Assembly (NCBI GenBank): GCA_029204225.1
Contig: CM055109.1
Location: 40,035,791-40,099,790, forward strand
DNA from: Diphasiastrum complanatum
Taxonomy: Eukaryota; Streptophyta; Lycopodiopsida; Lycopodiales; Lycopodiaceae
Length of the DNA: 64,000 bases
Direction: 5' to 3'
Part shown: positions 44,690-56,134 of the stretch, piece after piece
How positions within the stretch are numbered: position 1 is the stretch's first letter
How the letters are laid out: every line of letters begins with the position of its first letter
Translations under genes and position numbers: made by a program
Notes under the pieces: model-generated
Told to the model about the DNA's origin: nothing
The model's input: only the letters and a program-made list of their open reading frames with translations
Database searches by the model: none

Positions 44690-46050
44690 GGGAAGAACCA
44701 GAGAATCTAAGTCTTAAATCATCCTCCTTCTTCCAAGTGTCCTCATCATTTGACTTACCTTTCCAACAAATCAGATGTTCAGAAATCAAACGATTTCTCA
44801 ACTGATGTCGACGAGTATCCATGATCCTTTCCGGTTCATGGGGTACAAAAGCAGTCAAATCCTCCAATAGAACTAGATCATTTGTGGGAATCAGGTCATC
44901 TTTCTCACCAAGTCGTTCCTTTAAACGACTAACATGGAATACAGGATGAACCTTAGTTCCAACAAGGAGTTCTAGTCTATAAACAGCCTTACCAAACTTG
45001 TTAAGAACTTTGAAAGGACCGCTAAAACGTGGAGATAACTTCCGACATTTCTCCGTTCGAAGTGTCTTAGAGTTCTTAGGGATTCTAAGATACATCCAAT
45101 GATCACCGATCTCAAACTCTCGAGGAGCGCCACTTCGGTTGGCATAGAACTGGGCTTTATCTTCATTTCCTGCATATCATGCAAGAAATCCGCTGCAGCT
45201 TGAACCTTGAGACCTTTGAGTCCAACGAAGATAGGGGAACGAGGTCGAAAGCCGTACAAGAGCATAAAAAGACTAAAACCAGTGGCAGAATGTTTCATAC
45301 TATTGTATGCGAACTCAATCATTGGGAGATACTTTTCCCAATCTGATTGTCGCCTGGAAACGTATGCGCGAAGCATATCTTCCATCGACTGATTGACACA
45401 TTCGGTCTAACCATCGGTTTCTGGGTGATCCGTAGATGATGGACTTAAAGTAATTTCCAATCTTTCAAAGATCGCCTGTCAAAACTTGCCAGTGAACTTG
45501 GAATCACGATCACTAGCAATATTGTTCGGCAATCCATACAACCTGAACAACATTTGAATGAAGAGTTGAGCAAGTTCAAAAGCTTTGACAGTAGTTTTTG
45601 TTGGAATAAATTGTGCCATTTTGGTTAGCCTGTCAACTACTACCCAAATAGCATCATGACCCTTCCCTGACTTGGGAAGTCCGACCACAAAATCCATGGA
45701 AATACTTTCCCATTTCTTATTGGGAATTTCCAATGGATGCAATAGACCAGCTGCTTTGAGTATTTCTGCTTTATTTATCTGGCATTGTTCACACTTTTGA
45801 ACGTATCATGACCTTTCATTTTTGGCCAATAAAATTCTCTCTTAACAAGGTCAAGCATCCTTTGTATACCAGGGTGTCCCGCACTGGGGCTATCATGGCA
45901 CTCGTGTACGATTTGGGCCCTAATGTCCACGATATCTTGAACACAGACTTTTCCTCTACTGAAAAGCAAACCATTCCGAATGGAATAATCATCAAGTATC
46001 TTCTCTTCATGAGATTTCTTGGAATCCTGCTTTCCAAGATTGTCTCTCAT
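44690..46050 (-). pseudogene. Gypsy-2 integrase and chromodomain
   Basis: The minus strand reads the H2C2 region (HECHDSPSAGHPGIQ near 45900) and the catalytic core (SMDFVVGLPKSGKGHD near 45700; IASDRDSKFTGKF near 45515). It continues with YNSMKHSATGFS near 45305, the GPY/F module (KLSPRFSGPFKVL near 45030) and a chromodomain (RIMDTRRHQLRNRLISEHLI near 44825). The part around the catalytic Glu (45470-45390) is damaged by a stop and frame changes, and so is 45180-45110. The order and spacing match Gypsy-1, to which it is clearly related but diverged. Confidence 0.92.
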
Positions 46051-46960
46051 TGAAGAGCTTCCTGCTAGGACATCTTGCCAAATATGATCGAAAAACTCAT
46101 CGATTCGACAAAGATCTCACAGAGAAAGATACAACTCAGATTGGAACTCAACAAAACATAACTGATTAACTTCACAAATTCGGCTCAAAGCATCAATGAC
46201 ACAATTCGACGTACCTCGACGATACTTAATGTCGAATTCGAACTCTTGAATGAGTTACGACCAGCGGGCCTTACGACCCATAAGGTCCGAGACATCACAT
46301 ATATACTTAAGAGATTCATGATCTGTCATAACCACAAATTTGTATCCATACAAATAATGACATCAAAAAGTTCCTTCTCATAAGTAGAATACCTACTTTG
46401 AGCTGGGTCCAACTTCTTTCTAAACCCTAAACCCTAAACCCTAAAGCCATAGGGCTACCATCCTGGTAAAGGACTACACCTACCGCATAGTCACTAGCAT
46501 CTGTTTCCACTAAGAAAGATCCGCTAGGGTCCACTATGTGTAAGATAGGGGCTGTAGACACCAACATCTTCAAAGCTTCAAAGCTTTGATTAAGTTCATC
46601 AGTCCAAACAACAGGAGGACTGATCTTCAAGCGCCCTCCGGCCTTCTTTTTATTACCCTTTTTTGTTTTCCATTTGGCTTTCTTCACTCCCTTAAGAAGA
46701 TTCGTTAGAAGCAATGCAAGTAAGGCATAGTCTTTAATGAATTTATGGAAAAACCCTGTGAAGCCCAAAAAAGATTTTACTTCCCTAATGGTTTTTAGGA
46801 TAGGCCAATCACGAACTTTCTGGACCGTATCGTAGTCGATCTCAAGACCTCGATCGGAAATTATATGTCCCAAATACTTGAGTCGAGTTTGAAAAAACTC
46901 ACATTTAGACTCCTTAGCATAAAGCTTTGCCTTTCTTAGATTATCTAAGACTGTACGCAA
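46051..46960 (-). pseudogene. Gypsy-2 reverse transcriptase end and RNase H, with telomere-unit insertion
   Basis: The frame from 46960 reads KAKLYAKESKCEFFQTRLKY and GHIISDRGLEIDYD (thumb), then the RNase H start FLVETDASDYAVGVVLYQDG (46515-46455). Where SPMAFESKKLDP is expected, three TTTAGGG units (46446-46420) replace the codons. KLDP resumes immediately after at about 46415. The rest of RNase H (46410-46060) is full of frame changes. The telomere-like insert by itself would disrupt the enzyme. Confidence 0.9.
46420..46446 (-). repeat. Interstitial telomere-type repeat (TTTAGGG)3+
   Basis: The plus strand reads CTAAACC three times without a mismatch, within the RNase H coding region of Gypsy-2. 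The flanking retroelement codons continue on both sides. Confidence 0.95.
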
Positions 46961-47003
46961 ATGCGCTTTGTGCTCCTTAAGAGTCTTATTGTATATCAGT
47001 ATG

Positions 47004-47717
47004 TCATCTAAAAATCACAAGAAACTTCCCCAGATATGGACGAAGAATATCATTCATCATCTGCTGGAAGGTTGTCGGGGCATTAGTTAGCCCAAAGAGT
47101 AAAACTAAAAACTCGTAATGGACATACCTAGTACGATAACCAGTTTTGGAAACATCCCCCTCGTGTATTCTAATTTGATGGTACCCTGACCTAAGATCCA
47201 ATTTGGTGAAATACTTAGCACCATTCAATTGGTCCATTAAGTCGTCCATCCGAGGCAAGGGATAACGGTTCTTAACTGCCATTTTATTAAGCTTTTTGTA
47301 ATCGACACAAAGACGAATACCATCGTCTTTCTTGCCATTAGCAAAACAAGAGCTCCCCAAGGGGATTTACTAGGCCGAATATGGCCTTTACGTAGCAACT
47401 CCTTAAGTTGACTAACAGCTTCATCTTCATCTTGTAGGGAAGAAGCGATACAGGGGAGCCGTCGGGAAGGAGATCTATGTGATGGTCTACACCCCGTGAG
47501 GGGGGGAGACTCTCAGGCAACTGCTCAGGGAATATATCATTATATTCCTCCCTAAGTCTCTTAAAGATTTTGCCCTCAGGCAAGGATTCTAAATTATCAT
47601 CAGTAAAAGACAAAGCTTTAGGGAAAGGCGATACATCAACATTGACATTATGAGTACTAAAAGCATCTATGTAAGATTCATCTTTCAGATAACATATATA
47701 TGAAAAATACTCAGAAT
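47004..47717 (-). pseudogene. Gypsy-2 reverse transcriptase, first part
   Basis: From 47721 the frame reads FKRLREEYNDIFPEQLPESL and PPSRGVDHHIDLLP, the connection domain before reverse transcriptase. After a frame change at about 47360 it reads RLCVDYKKLNKMAVKNRYPL (near 47310), [17 protein letters not shown] (near 47200) and LLFGLTNAPTTFQQMM (near 47090). A further frame change falls within the FLDD box at about 47010, so the catalytic DD pair is split between frames. Confidence 0.92.
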
Positions 47718-49187
47718 TCAAAATACATTGATTCGCTTCATGAACAGTTTCAAAAGGTAGATCAAGCTCATCGCCTTTAAGAAAACCATTGAGTCATTAT
47801 GCAAGAAAGAAATACAATGAGATACATAGTCTTTCTTTAAGGACTCATTCCTAGCATAAAGCCACTCTTTACCTAGGATTACATCCACCTTATCTAGATT
47901 CATGACATGAAAAGACAAATTATCTACATAGTCTTGAATCTTCAACGACACGTGGGGGACAAAGTGGTCCCAGACCTGTTGCTCCCCACCAGCTGCCATT
48001 CTAACCACGTACTTGTGGTCACTTGGAGCGGTTGCCAGCTGCAGCTTTTGCACCAACTTAGCATTAATAAAATTATGCGTAAAACTGTCGTGAAAAAGAA
48101 TACTCACAAGTTGGCTGCCTACGAAGCCACTCATACGAATGAGGCCGTGAGGTCCAAACACTGCAGTATTAAAACAACAATTCATACAAATTGTTTCATC
48201 TATAAAAGATACATCAATGCAAGAAATAGAAGAATTACCTGGTGCCTTAAAGGAGCGGCCACCCTTCTTTCGTCTCTTCGGACAGTCCTTGGAAAGGTGC
48301 CCCTTCTCCATGCAGGAGAAACATAGCACGTCGCTTTTGGCCTTGTCAAAGTCCGCCCTCTCCAACCGAGGGCACTTCTTTTTCTTCCCTAAAGGAGAAG
48401 CTTCGCCGACCATACGCTCCTTGCCCTTTTTGAAAGAAGGGCCCGCAGAGAATTTGTCTTTGACTTTGGGCTTTGGTTGCTCTTTGCGGGTTATCGTGTG
48501 CGTATCATCAAAAATTCGAACGAAACGCATGACATCCTCTAAGGACTGTGGCTGATTACGATGAACCTCCAACTGATATTCCTTGGGCAAGCCCAAAATG
48601 AAATACAGCTTAAGGAGTACCCCATCTATGCAGTTAAAAAACTGTGAAGCAGCCTCTTGGAAGTCTTGCAAGTAGATGTCCAAGGGCTTCGTCCCCATTT
48701 GCAATGTGGCAAATCGACGATAATATTCAAAATCGTCTAGGACAGGCATAAAGGCAGACTTAAAGGCTACTTGGAAGTCATCCCAAGTGGTTGGGACTGT
48801 AGCTCAATCTTTAAGATCCTACCACCAAGAATACGCCTTACCGCGTAAAAACATGATGGTCTTCGAAATACGCGAGCTATCTGGTAGATCGTGCATGGAA
48901 AAATGTGAAGTCCATCGATCTAACCAGGCCAACACCACATCTTGGTGTCTATCCTTCTTCTCTCCAGTAAAAAATTCTGGAGTAAACATCGGGTTTAGGA
49001 GAGCTTGTCGAGACTGGAACATAGCCCGAATCTCGGCCTCCGCCCGTTCATGTTTTGAGCACATGTCCACAATTTGTTGCTGTAACAGATTTATGGCACA
49101 TGTCATATTCTCCATATCAGTCCCGACAGGACTTGGAACTCTAGTCTCATCCATAGGGGTGTCCATGGATAAAGGAGTAACTGACAA
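47718..49187 (-). pseudogene. Gypsy-2 gag and protease
   Basis: One frame from ATG 49187 to 47718 (about 489 codons), interrupted by two stops near 48819 and 48807. Gag carries a coiled-coil N-terminus (INLLQQQIVDMCSKHERAEA), the gag core (WLDRWTSHFSM near 48930; YYRRFATLQMG near 48730) and zinc knuckle CFSCMEKGHLSKDC near 48310. The protease site reads FHDSFTHNFINAKLV (near 48090), with Phe replacing the Gly of DSG. VDVILGKEWLYARN follows near 47900. Gag and protease share a frame here, whereas Gypsy-1 has them in two frames. Confidence 0.93.
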
Positions 49188-49299
49188 AAGACTGGAAGGA
49201 AAACGGAGAGCTATGGTATAAAAATCGCAAAAAGGAAAAAGCTAGTGCACAAGGCCTCAAGGAATAACCAACTTGAGAGCAATAAAACTCTACAACAAC

Positions 49300-49827
49300 A
49301 TGGGAGAATGAGGGAAAGGAAATAAACGTACCTCCTTTACCCCCTCCCCAAAGCTCTTCTCCACCTTCATGCAAAAAGGACAGGTGGGGCCCAAGTAAGG
49401 CCCCATTTGTTCCTTCTAGACCTTTCTAGCCACGTGGGGACACCCATAGGTGCCACATGGCCCATGGACCCCAAAGGATTAGCAAATTTAGTTTTGGCCC
49501 TTTTTCCCCTCTTGCACTCCTAACGTACCACAACTCTCTCCACTCCTTTGGAGATCTGCAGGTACAGAGGGAGGAGGAAGGAGGAAGTACAGCTCACAAG
49601 GACAAGGCTCCAAGATTTTCTTTAGATTAGCTTTTTGTATGGTTTAACAATCTTAGAAGCAAAAAGCTTTAAGACTTAACACAAACTTTTATTTGTTACC
49701 ACAACTTTAGTTTAACATAGAGGAAGGTGATAGGGCTGTGGGGAGGCGCGCCACTCTCCTCCCCTGTCAAATCAACCAAGAGGAGTACTTTTATGTACTC
49801 TTGTGGGGGGAGATGTTACTCCCCTCC
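49300..49827 (-). other. Gypsy-2 leader region
   Basis: No gene. Pyrimidine-rich on the plus strand (CCTCCTTTACCCCCTCCCC at 49330). It precedes gag on the minus strand and presumably is the 5' leader or LTR of Gypsy-2. A primer-binding site is not found. Confidence 0.45.
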
Positions 49828-50693
49828 TGTTGTAAAGCTGACTCGGGTGCACCCAATGTGCCCTGTAAGACTCTAAGGGGTGACACTCTCTAAGGTCCCA
49901 GAGCAAGTTAGAACGTCAAGGAGTGAGCCTTCAACCTATGGTTATGGCCTAGTCAGAAAGCAAGTTAATTCTGCCACCGGGACGTCTCCCGGGACCCATG
50001 TCCGAGAGCCAGACTGATTCTGCCAGGCTTGCCAGGCTTGCCAGGCTTAATCAGCTAGGTCCTAAAAAGCGTGCTTTACCAGAAAGCACTATATATCAGG
50101 ACAGAGGGGGTGCGCCGAATCACAACAGAACTATAGGGGGAGTCTGACAGACAGAAACTTGGGCAGCTCAACCAGCACTAGGAATCCAGTCGCCAGGTCT
50201 CAGCTCCCTCTATCAGCACGAGCCAGACACAATGCCCAGCACGTGTTGGTGTCCACGAGACCGGTCAGTCTATGTATGAATGTAACCTCTTCTTGATTTA
50301 ATAAAGTTGATCCTTGGGGATGATTATAATTTCGGTTTCGCCTCCGGGACTGGTCCAAGTGGAAGGACCCTACTACAACCTTTTTGCGTCGCCGGCGCCT
50401 AAGGGTCCACGTCACCGACATGTGGCTTGCCGCTATGCCAATTGGTCAGTTTGGCGACCACTATGCCTTGGGTTTCATGTGTGGCTTGTCTTTGCCTTTG
50501 GTTACCTTTTGGGACGGATTCTGAGTTGGCTTTCGGGTTGGTTGGGATTCCAGTTTTCTTAAGTCTGAATGGTTAAGCTTGTTACGTTTCTGAGTTGGCT
50601 TTTACGTAAGTGCATGATGGATGAATGTTAGACTTAAGCGTGTGTTGGGGAAACCGCTCAAGTCTCAGCGCCCTTTGAGGCGCCGACGCAACA
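49828..50693 (+). repeat. Small LTR element: 5' LTR
   Basis: Starts TGTTGTAAAGCTGACTCGGG and ends GGCGCCGACGCAACA. A GCCAGGCTT triplet repeat occurs at 50026-50047. Possible promoter and poly-A signals (ACTATATATCAGG at 50089; AATAAAG at 50299). Confidence 0.93.
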
Positions 50694-51392
50694 TGTGGTA
50701 TCAGAGCCGACTAGCCGGTCAGCTACGCAAGTCTCACAGGGATGGCCACGTCTTGGGATTTGTAAGGACAACCATTGTGCAAGGTGCTGCCCACAGTGTG
50801 AGCACGGGTGCGTCCACGGTCGGGGTGGTCGGCAGAACGGGAGGCAAGGTGCTGCCCTTGAGGTGTAAGCACGGTCAGTTCTCGCGGTTCGGGCTTGGCG
50901 CTGTCTGCACGTAGGACAGATGAGGCAATGTGCTACCATTAGGTTGGTGAAAGCACGGTCTGTGCCTTGTGGGGTGCGGGGTGACATATTCAAACTGTAC
51001 GGGTTAACCATTGATACAGAGATGTTGCTCAAATTCGGGTGTAAAGCACGGGTGGTTAGCTGCCGGTCCGGTATAGCTGCCGATTGTTTAGCTATAAGGG
51101 CTATCGACCAAAAAGTGGTGGGGCGTGACTGAGGCAATGTGCTGCTTAATGGTGAAAGCACGGATGGTTGGATGGATGTTTCCCCGTGGGCTGATTCTGT
51201 GATAGATTTGCGTGGGCGTGGCTAGGCAAAGGTCCTACTTCCGGTCTCAGGGGGGATTGTCGCTTGAGAGGGATCCTCTGTGTTTGCTTTGGTTGGTATG
51301 TTTCGTTTGTTGTGTGCTTGCTTGGACACAATTGACCTGGTTCCTACTTGGCTCTCAGGTGATGTGAGCATGCTTCTCAAACGAGGGGAGGA
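50694..51392 (+). other. Small LTR element: internal region with repeated motif
   Basis: It begins with primer-binding site TGGTATCAGAGCC (50696-50708). A motif of the form GGCAAKGTGCTGCC...GTRWAAGCACGGT recurs at about 50778, 50842, 50922 and 51130, with a partial copy at 51040. It ends in polypurine ACGAGGGGAGGA (51381-51392). There are no protein frames with known domains. The repeated motif may serve RNA folding, dimerisation or packaging, which is an inference. Confidence 0.7.
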
Positions 51393-52300
51393 TGTTGTAA
51401 AGCTGACTCGAGTGCATCCAGCGTGCCCTGTAAGACTCTGAGGGGTGACACTCTCTAAGGTCCCAAAGCAAGTTAGAACGTCAAGGACTGAGCCTCCGAC
51501 CTGTGATGAGCCAGTCAAGTAGTCACAAGTCATGAGCTAGCTCTAGAGCTCGAGTCATGTCCTAGTCAGGAAGCAAGTTGATTCTGCCGCCAGGATGGCT
51601 CCCGGGACCCATGTCCGGGAGCCAGACTAATCCTTCCAGGCTTAATAAGCAAAATAAAAACTAAGTCCTAAAAAGCATGCTTTACCAGAAAGCACTATAT
51701 TTCAGGACAGAGGGGGTGCGCCGAATCACAACAGAACTATAGGAGAGTCCGGTAGACAGAAACTTGGGCAGCTCAACCAGCGCCAGGAATCCAGTCGCCA
51801 GGTCTCAGTTCCCTCTACCAGCACGAGCCAGACACAATGCCCAGCACGTGTTGGTGGCCCCGAGACCGGTCAATCTATGTATGAATGTAACCTCTTCCTG
51901 ATTTAATAAAGTTGATCATTGGGGATGATTACCATTTTGGTTTCGCCTTCAGGACTGGTCCAAGTGGAAGGACCCTTACTACAACCTTTTTGTGTCGTCG
52001 GCGCCTAAGGGTCCACATCACTGACGTGTGGCTTGCCGCTATGCCAATTGGTCAGTTTGGCGACCACTATGCCTTGGGTTTCATGTGTGGCTTGTCTTTG
52101 CCTTTGGTTACCTTTTGGGGACGGATTCTGAGTTGGCTTTCGGGTTGGTTGGGATTCCAATTTTCTGAAGTCTGAATGGTTAAGCTTGTTACGTTTCTGA
52201 GTTGGCTTTTACGTAAGTTCACGATGGATGAATGGTAGACTTAAGCGTGTGTCGGGGAAGCCGCTCAGGTCCCAGTGCCCTTTGAGGCGCCGGCGCAACA
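51393..52300 (+). repeat. Small LTR element: 3' LTR
   Basis: Starts TGTTGTAAAGCTGACTCGAG and ends GGCGCCGGCGCAACA. Partner of 49828-50693. Confidence 0.93.
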
Positions 52301-53515
52301 CCTCTCCCCCCTCACCCGCGTAGGCACCACACCCTTCCCCCCCGCTTCTGCTTCGAGGAGAGGCGCTAGCGGTGCCAGCCGCACGGTTGGTTACGATTTT
52401 TGGGGGAGGGATTACTCCCCCCCCCCCCCCCTTATGAGAAGCTATAGCCTGCAGGTACCAATTGTACCCGCAAGGCACTATGCAACAAAATCAAAGCATT
52501 GCTGGCCCCCCCCCATTCTTGAGGAGTTCCGGGCCATGAGACACCAGAACGCCTGGCTCAGAGTTTTTTTTCTTTATTTTTTTTTGATGAACTAAGTCGC
52601 TATTCGTATTGTCAGCGGGATAGAGCCCGCAGAACAGTGCAATCAATTTTTTTTTTTCAAGTACAGTCTCTATCAGATGGACATAACGAGTCAAAAAGGC
52701 TGGCACTAGAACTAAGCGCTGTCTCTCAGCCACCAAATTGGTTCCAAATATTCTTATATCTAATAAGCTCACGAATTCCAAGGTGAGGAAATACTTAAGT
52801 AACACAAACTATGACCCAAACTTATAAAAAGTTTATCATAATAACTTTTCCTAGACCAAGGAATTAAGAAAACTTGAGGAACCAATTTACAGGTTTTTTA
52901 TAAACCATCAGATTTACATGAACTTAGTAAACCCATAACTTCTCTTTCAACAAACCGAAAAACTTAATATTTCAAAAGTTACTGAGGTTGTTTCTATTCC
53001 TCAATGGGCACTCTAAAATTTTCTGGACTTCAAGTTTTATTAAATACAATCTTGGAAATTTACAACCTCTCATCCTAGGTTGATCCTAACTCAATTTCCT
53101 TATTTATCTTCAAACTCCCAGAACTTTCTTGTTTGAGCTCGAAATTCAGTGAAGCAGAAACAAAAAGTGATCAGAACGACAAGCCTAACATTGTTAAGTT
53201 ATTAAAAATTTGTAATTATTACTTTTCAATTTCTTTTTCAAGACACTTCTTTCTCCCTCAATCAAATTTCTTTGTATATTATTTGCTTATTTTCAGATCC
53301 TCATATCGTCTCCATCTGAGCTCAGAATTGAATACTGTAAAAAGCAAAAGTGCTCAATTTTATACGACCTACAATTTTTTGCATTCAAGTTTCACTCATT
53401 TTTGAACTCTGAGTTTTAAGTGGGTGGAGAAAAGAGCATTTCAGCTATTTATCAAAGTCCAAATGGCACATAAACTTTAGCTTAGTATACCGTAACTTAC
53501 CAGCCGTCAATTGTC
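52301..53515. other. No gene called
   Basis: It starts with C-rich DNA (52301-52440, including a run of about 15 C at 52419), which continues the sequence interrupted at 49827. A 105-codon antisense frame at 52491-52805 (AERQRLVLVPAFLTRYVHLI) has no recognised family. From 52800 on the DNA is AT-rich and resembles a retroelement leader before the gag at 53.5 kb. Confidence 0.4.
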
Positions 53516-54357
53516 AAGATGGATGTAGATTCCGATTTTGTATATAGATGATGGTGACTCTGAATACGAAGATCAATCTAACTATAATTTTGAAGATCAG
53601 TATTATGAGTACACGATGACGAATCCAATCATTGCGACGAACCCAATCAGTGCGAACAAGTGTCATATGGAGACCATCCAGAACATAGTGAAACACATTT
53701 TGATGATTATGATCATCGACAAGTTTATCAGATCAGTCAACATAATCCAAGTGGTGGTGTTTATAGCAGTGATAGTGACAATGAGCAGCTGATTTCATGT
53801 CAATCAGAACATCATCCTTACCAATATTCTTATATGGATCAATCTTCCCAGCCTAAGGTGGAAATAGTTTTTCACAAGTTTGATGGTAGAATTGCTCATA
53901 TGGATGTGAGAGTATGGTTGGACAACTTTCACAGGTATTTTCAACCGCATCAAGTAGTGACCATGACAAGATTCAATTTGCAAGAACATACCTTGATGGG
54001 CCTACAAAAATCGGGTGGCAATATTGGATGCAGTGTGAAGAACCTAAGGTTACCACTAATAAATGGCCAACATTTGTACAAAAATGCATCAAAGAATTTG
54101 AATGTATAGATGGCCAAATATGGCATTCTACCCAGCAAACATCTACTATTGAGATTTATTGCAATGACTTCCAACAAATAATGGACCAACATGGTTATTT
54201 GGTGGAGGACTTCAACACAATGCACTTTATTTTAGGCTTGAAGCATGAGATAAGAGCTTGTTTATCTAGGGATATATATTATGAGACTTGGATAACGTCA
54301 CTATCTAACATAAGATCTCATGTTCATACCATAGAACATGACCTGAACAAGGGTTAA
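53516..54357 (+). pseudogene. Ty3-type gag of the outer gag-only element
   Basis: After a damaged start the frame reads an acidic, His/Ser-rich N-terminus (53660 on). The retrotransposon-gag core is split by a frame change near 53945: VEIVFHKFDGRIAHMDVRVW, then DKIQFARTYLDGPTKIGWQY (about 53960-54020). It continues through TIEIYCNDFQQIMDQHG and FNTMHFILGLKHEIRACLSR to TAA at 54355. This matches the usual order of Ty3 gag. No protease or pol follows, so this looks like a gag-only (TR-GAG-like) element. Its primer-binding site and 5' LTR may be those at 30552-30780. Confidence 0.75.
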
Positions 54358-55600
54358 CATGAAGCTACTCGACACCACTAATATGCACTTTGGACATACG
54401 TGGGACATTAGCCGCTCAACAAAGTGATAGGATAGTTACACAAGCTGAAGGATCAAGACAAAGCGCCTAAGGTTCAAGTGGGAAAAACTGTTAATTCAGG
54501 AATCCAAAAAAATGATAGGCCAAATGATTGTGGTGAATCATCATCAACATCATCAAAAGATGAAAAGACGATAAAGACAGTTCTTCATCAACATTATCAG
54601 TGAATGAATCAAAAGTGCAACATGATGAAAAAGTACAACTATCAACAATGGAAAGCCCATTTAGCAAATAGATCAACCAGCTTCATCAACAATTTTTGAT
54701 TCCCCATTGAATTCACAAGAAATGGCCAATCAACATTTATGCAGTGCTATGGAATGTACACTGGATCGGCAACATAAATGTAATTCCCAATTTGAACCAA
54801 GTAAGACAATTTCAATTGCGAATACAATGTCAATGCAAGGACACCAAAAATCAACTGAGGACAACAAATATGATGCGAAGGATTATGAGGACAATATTTT
54901 TGTTTTCAATATTGCTTTTCAATTGAGCAGGATACAACTGATCTATATAAATGTTTCACATTCAGTACAGAGTGCACAATGAAATGTAGAGACTTTTTTT
55001 GTAGAGACTTTGAGTGAGAGGGATATCGACACTCTTTGCAAGCATCTCATTCACTCGATGTTCTTGGAAATGAATGTCCATCCAGAACATCATTTGTTAT
55101 TTCCAAAAATTATCAATCAAAGTCGATTAGTCCCTAAATTGGGAATTGGTCATGACAGTAATTCTCTAATGTGGGATATTAGCAATTCAAATGCAAGGTT
55201 CATGGTTATCATCGAAGCATTTGGATTGAACAACAAAGTGAGTGTCAAACAAGATGATAAAATCTTCAAGTCAGCCCAGCTAAATGCAATGCCAAAATAC
55301 AATCCTAAAGGAATTGGATAGATCATCCAATTTGTTATGATGTCGAGGAAGCAGACAAACAAGGATATTGCAATTGATTGTCAAAAAGCAATATGATATT
55401 TCATCCATCTCTTCTTCGACCATCTTTTCTCTTTCATGGGAACAAGGATTATGGTTTGAAGCTAACAAAATGGATTCAATTCGACATCTTTGGGTCGTGA
55501 TAATTTTGTGGACGACACATCCTCATCAATCCTGACTACTTAACCAAGGCGATCAAGCTGATTAGACAAGCGTCTTCGTTTTTTAGGACAAAAATGTTTA
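54358..55600 (+). pseudogene. Decayed 3' coding remnant of the gag-only element
   Basis: Scattered frames remain. 54707-54982 reads MNSQEMANQHLCSAMECTL. 55010-55321 reads ERDIDTLCKHLIHSMFLEMN and SNARFMVIIEAFGLNNKVSV. None has a recognised domain or zinc knuckle. Position before the polypurine tract suggests remnants of the element's own second gene or of deleted pol. Confidence 0.35.
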
Positions 55601-55611
55601 AGTAGGGGGAG
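55600..55611 (+). promoter_or_regulatory. Polypurine tract of the outer element
   Basis: AAGTAGGGGGAG directly precedes the TGTCATG start of the LTR. Confidence 0.8.
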
Positions 55612-56134
55612 TGTCATGTACTACTAGTACATTAGTGCTTATCAATGCATCAGAATATCCATTGTAAGCTTTGTAGGCCCAAAAGGATCTATTAGCCTTA
55701 AGAACAAGGCGGTTCCCTCTTTAGGCCCTTCAAAGTAACGAATAAGGATAATAGCCCAATAAGCCCAATGTAGCCTAAATAATACTTAACAAGGGCTAAC
55801 TATCCCTCAAGATAGTTAAGTTTAGTTAAGTGAGAGCATTGTCTATAACTAGGAAAGAGACATCAATTTTTGAATCTCTTGGCTCATTTGCAAGTGAGAG
55901 CTTCTAGCTTCCTTGTGAATGTGAGCCATAGAGATCTCCATTGTTAGGTCTCATGTGCCCTATCCACATGAATCCATGCTCAATGTTCACTGATTGTACT
56001 CTTTATTTCATTGCTAATGTGAGCCATTGAGATCTCATTGTTTCTAGCTTTCTATGGATATGCTATCTTAATTTTCTTGCTATTAGCTTTACTTCTATTG
56101 TAATTGCTATTAGTTTGGGATTTGGCACATGACA
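55612..56134 (+). repeat. Outer gag-only element: 3' LTR
   Basis: 523 bp starting TGTCATGTAC and ending GGCACATGACA, with inverted TGTCATG/CATGACA ends. Its last ~200 bp match 30554-30762. Followed by TTACC, the possible target copy. Confidence 0.88.

Larger units (their letters stand above)
44664..49300 (-). mobile_element. Gypsy-2: antisense chromovirus, older
   Basis: Read right to left: gag, protease, reverse transcriptase, RNase H, integrase, chromodomain, then polypurine tract (TTTTTATGGGGGAGG on the minus strand, 44683-44669). Its 3' LTR continues beyond Gypsy-1 at 38348. Stops and frame changes are more frequent than in Gypsy-1. Its 5' LTR and primer site cannot be seen; a small LTR element inserted at 49828 lies in the way. 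Confidence 0.92.
49828..52300 (+). mobile_element. Small non-coding LTR element (TRIM/LARD-like)
   Basis: LTRs of 866 bp (49828-50693) and 908 bp (51393-52300) enclose only 699 bp without protein genes. The ends are TGTTGTAAAG...CGCAACA. The flanks are CCTCC (49823-49827) and CCTCT (52301-52305), a 5-bp target copy with one change. A primer-binding site and a polypurine tract are present, so it could be mobilised in trans by a related full element. The LTRs differ by many substitutions and one block of about 40 bp near 51500-51560, so it is older than Gypsy-1. Confidence 0.93.

Noticed and set aside
50621-51161. Arg/Gly-rich frames inside the small LTR element
   Set aside because: GC-rich repeats open several frames on both strands, and no gag or pol motif is present.
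52491-52805. Organelle-derived gene
   Set aside because: The frame looked vaguely organelle-like but I could match no plastid or mitochondrial protein.
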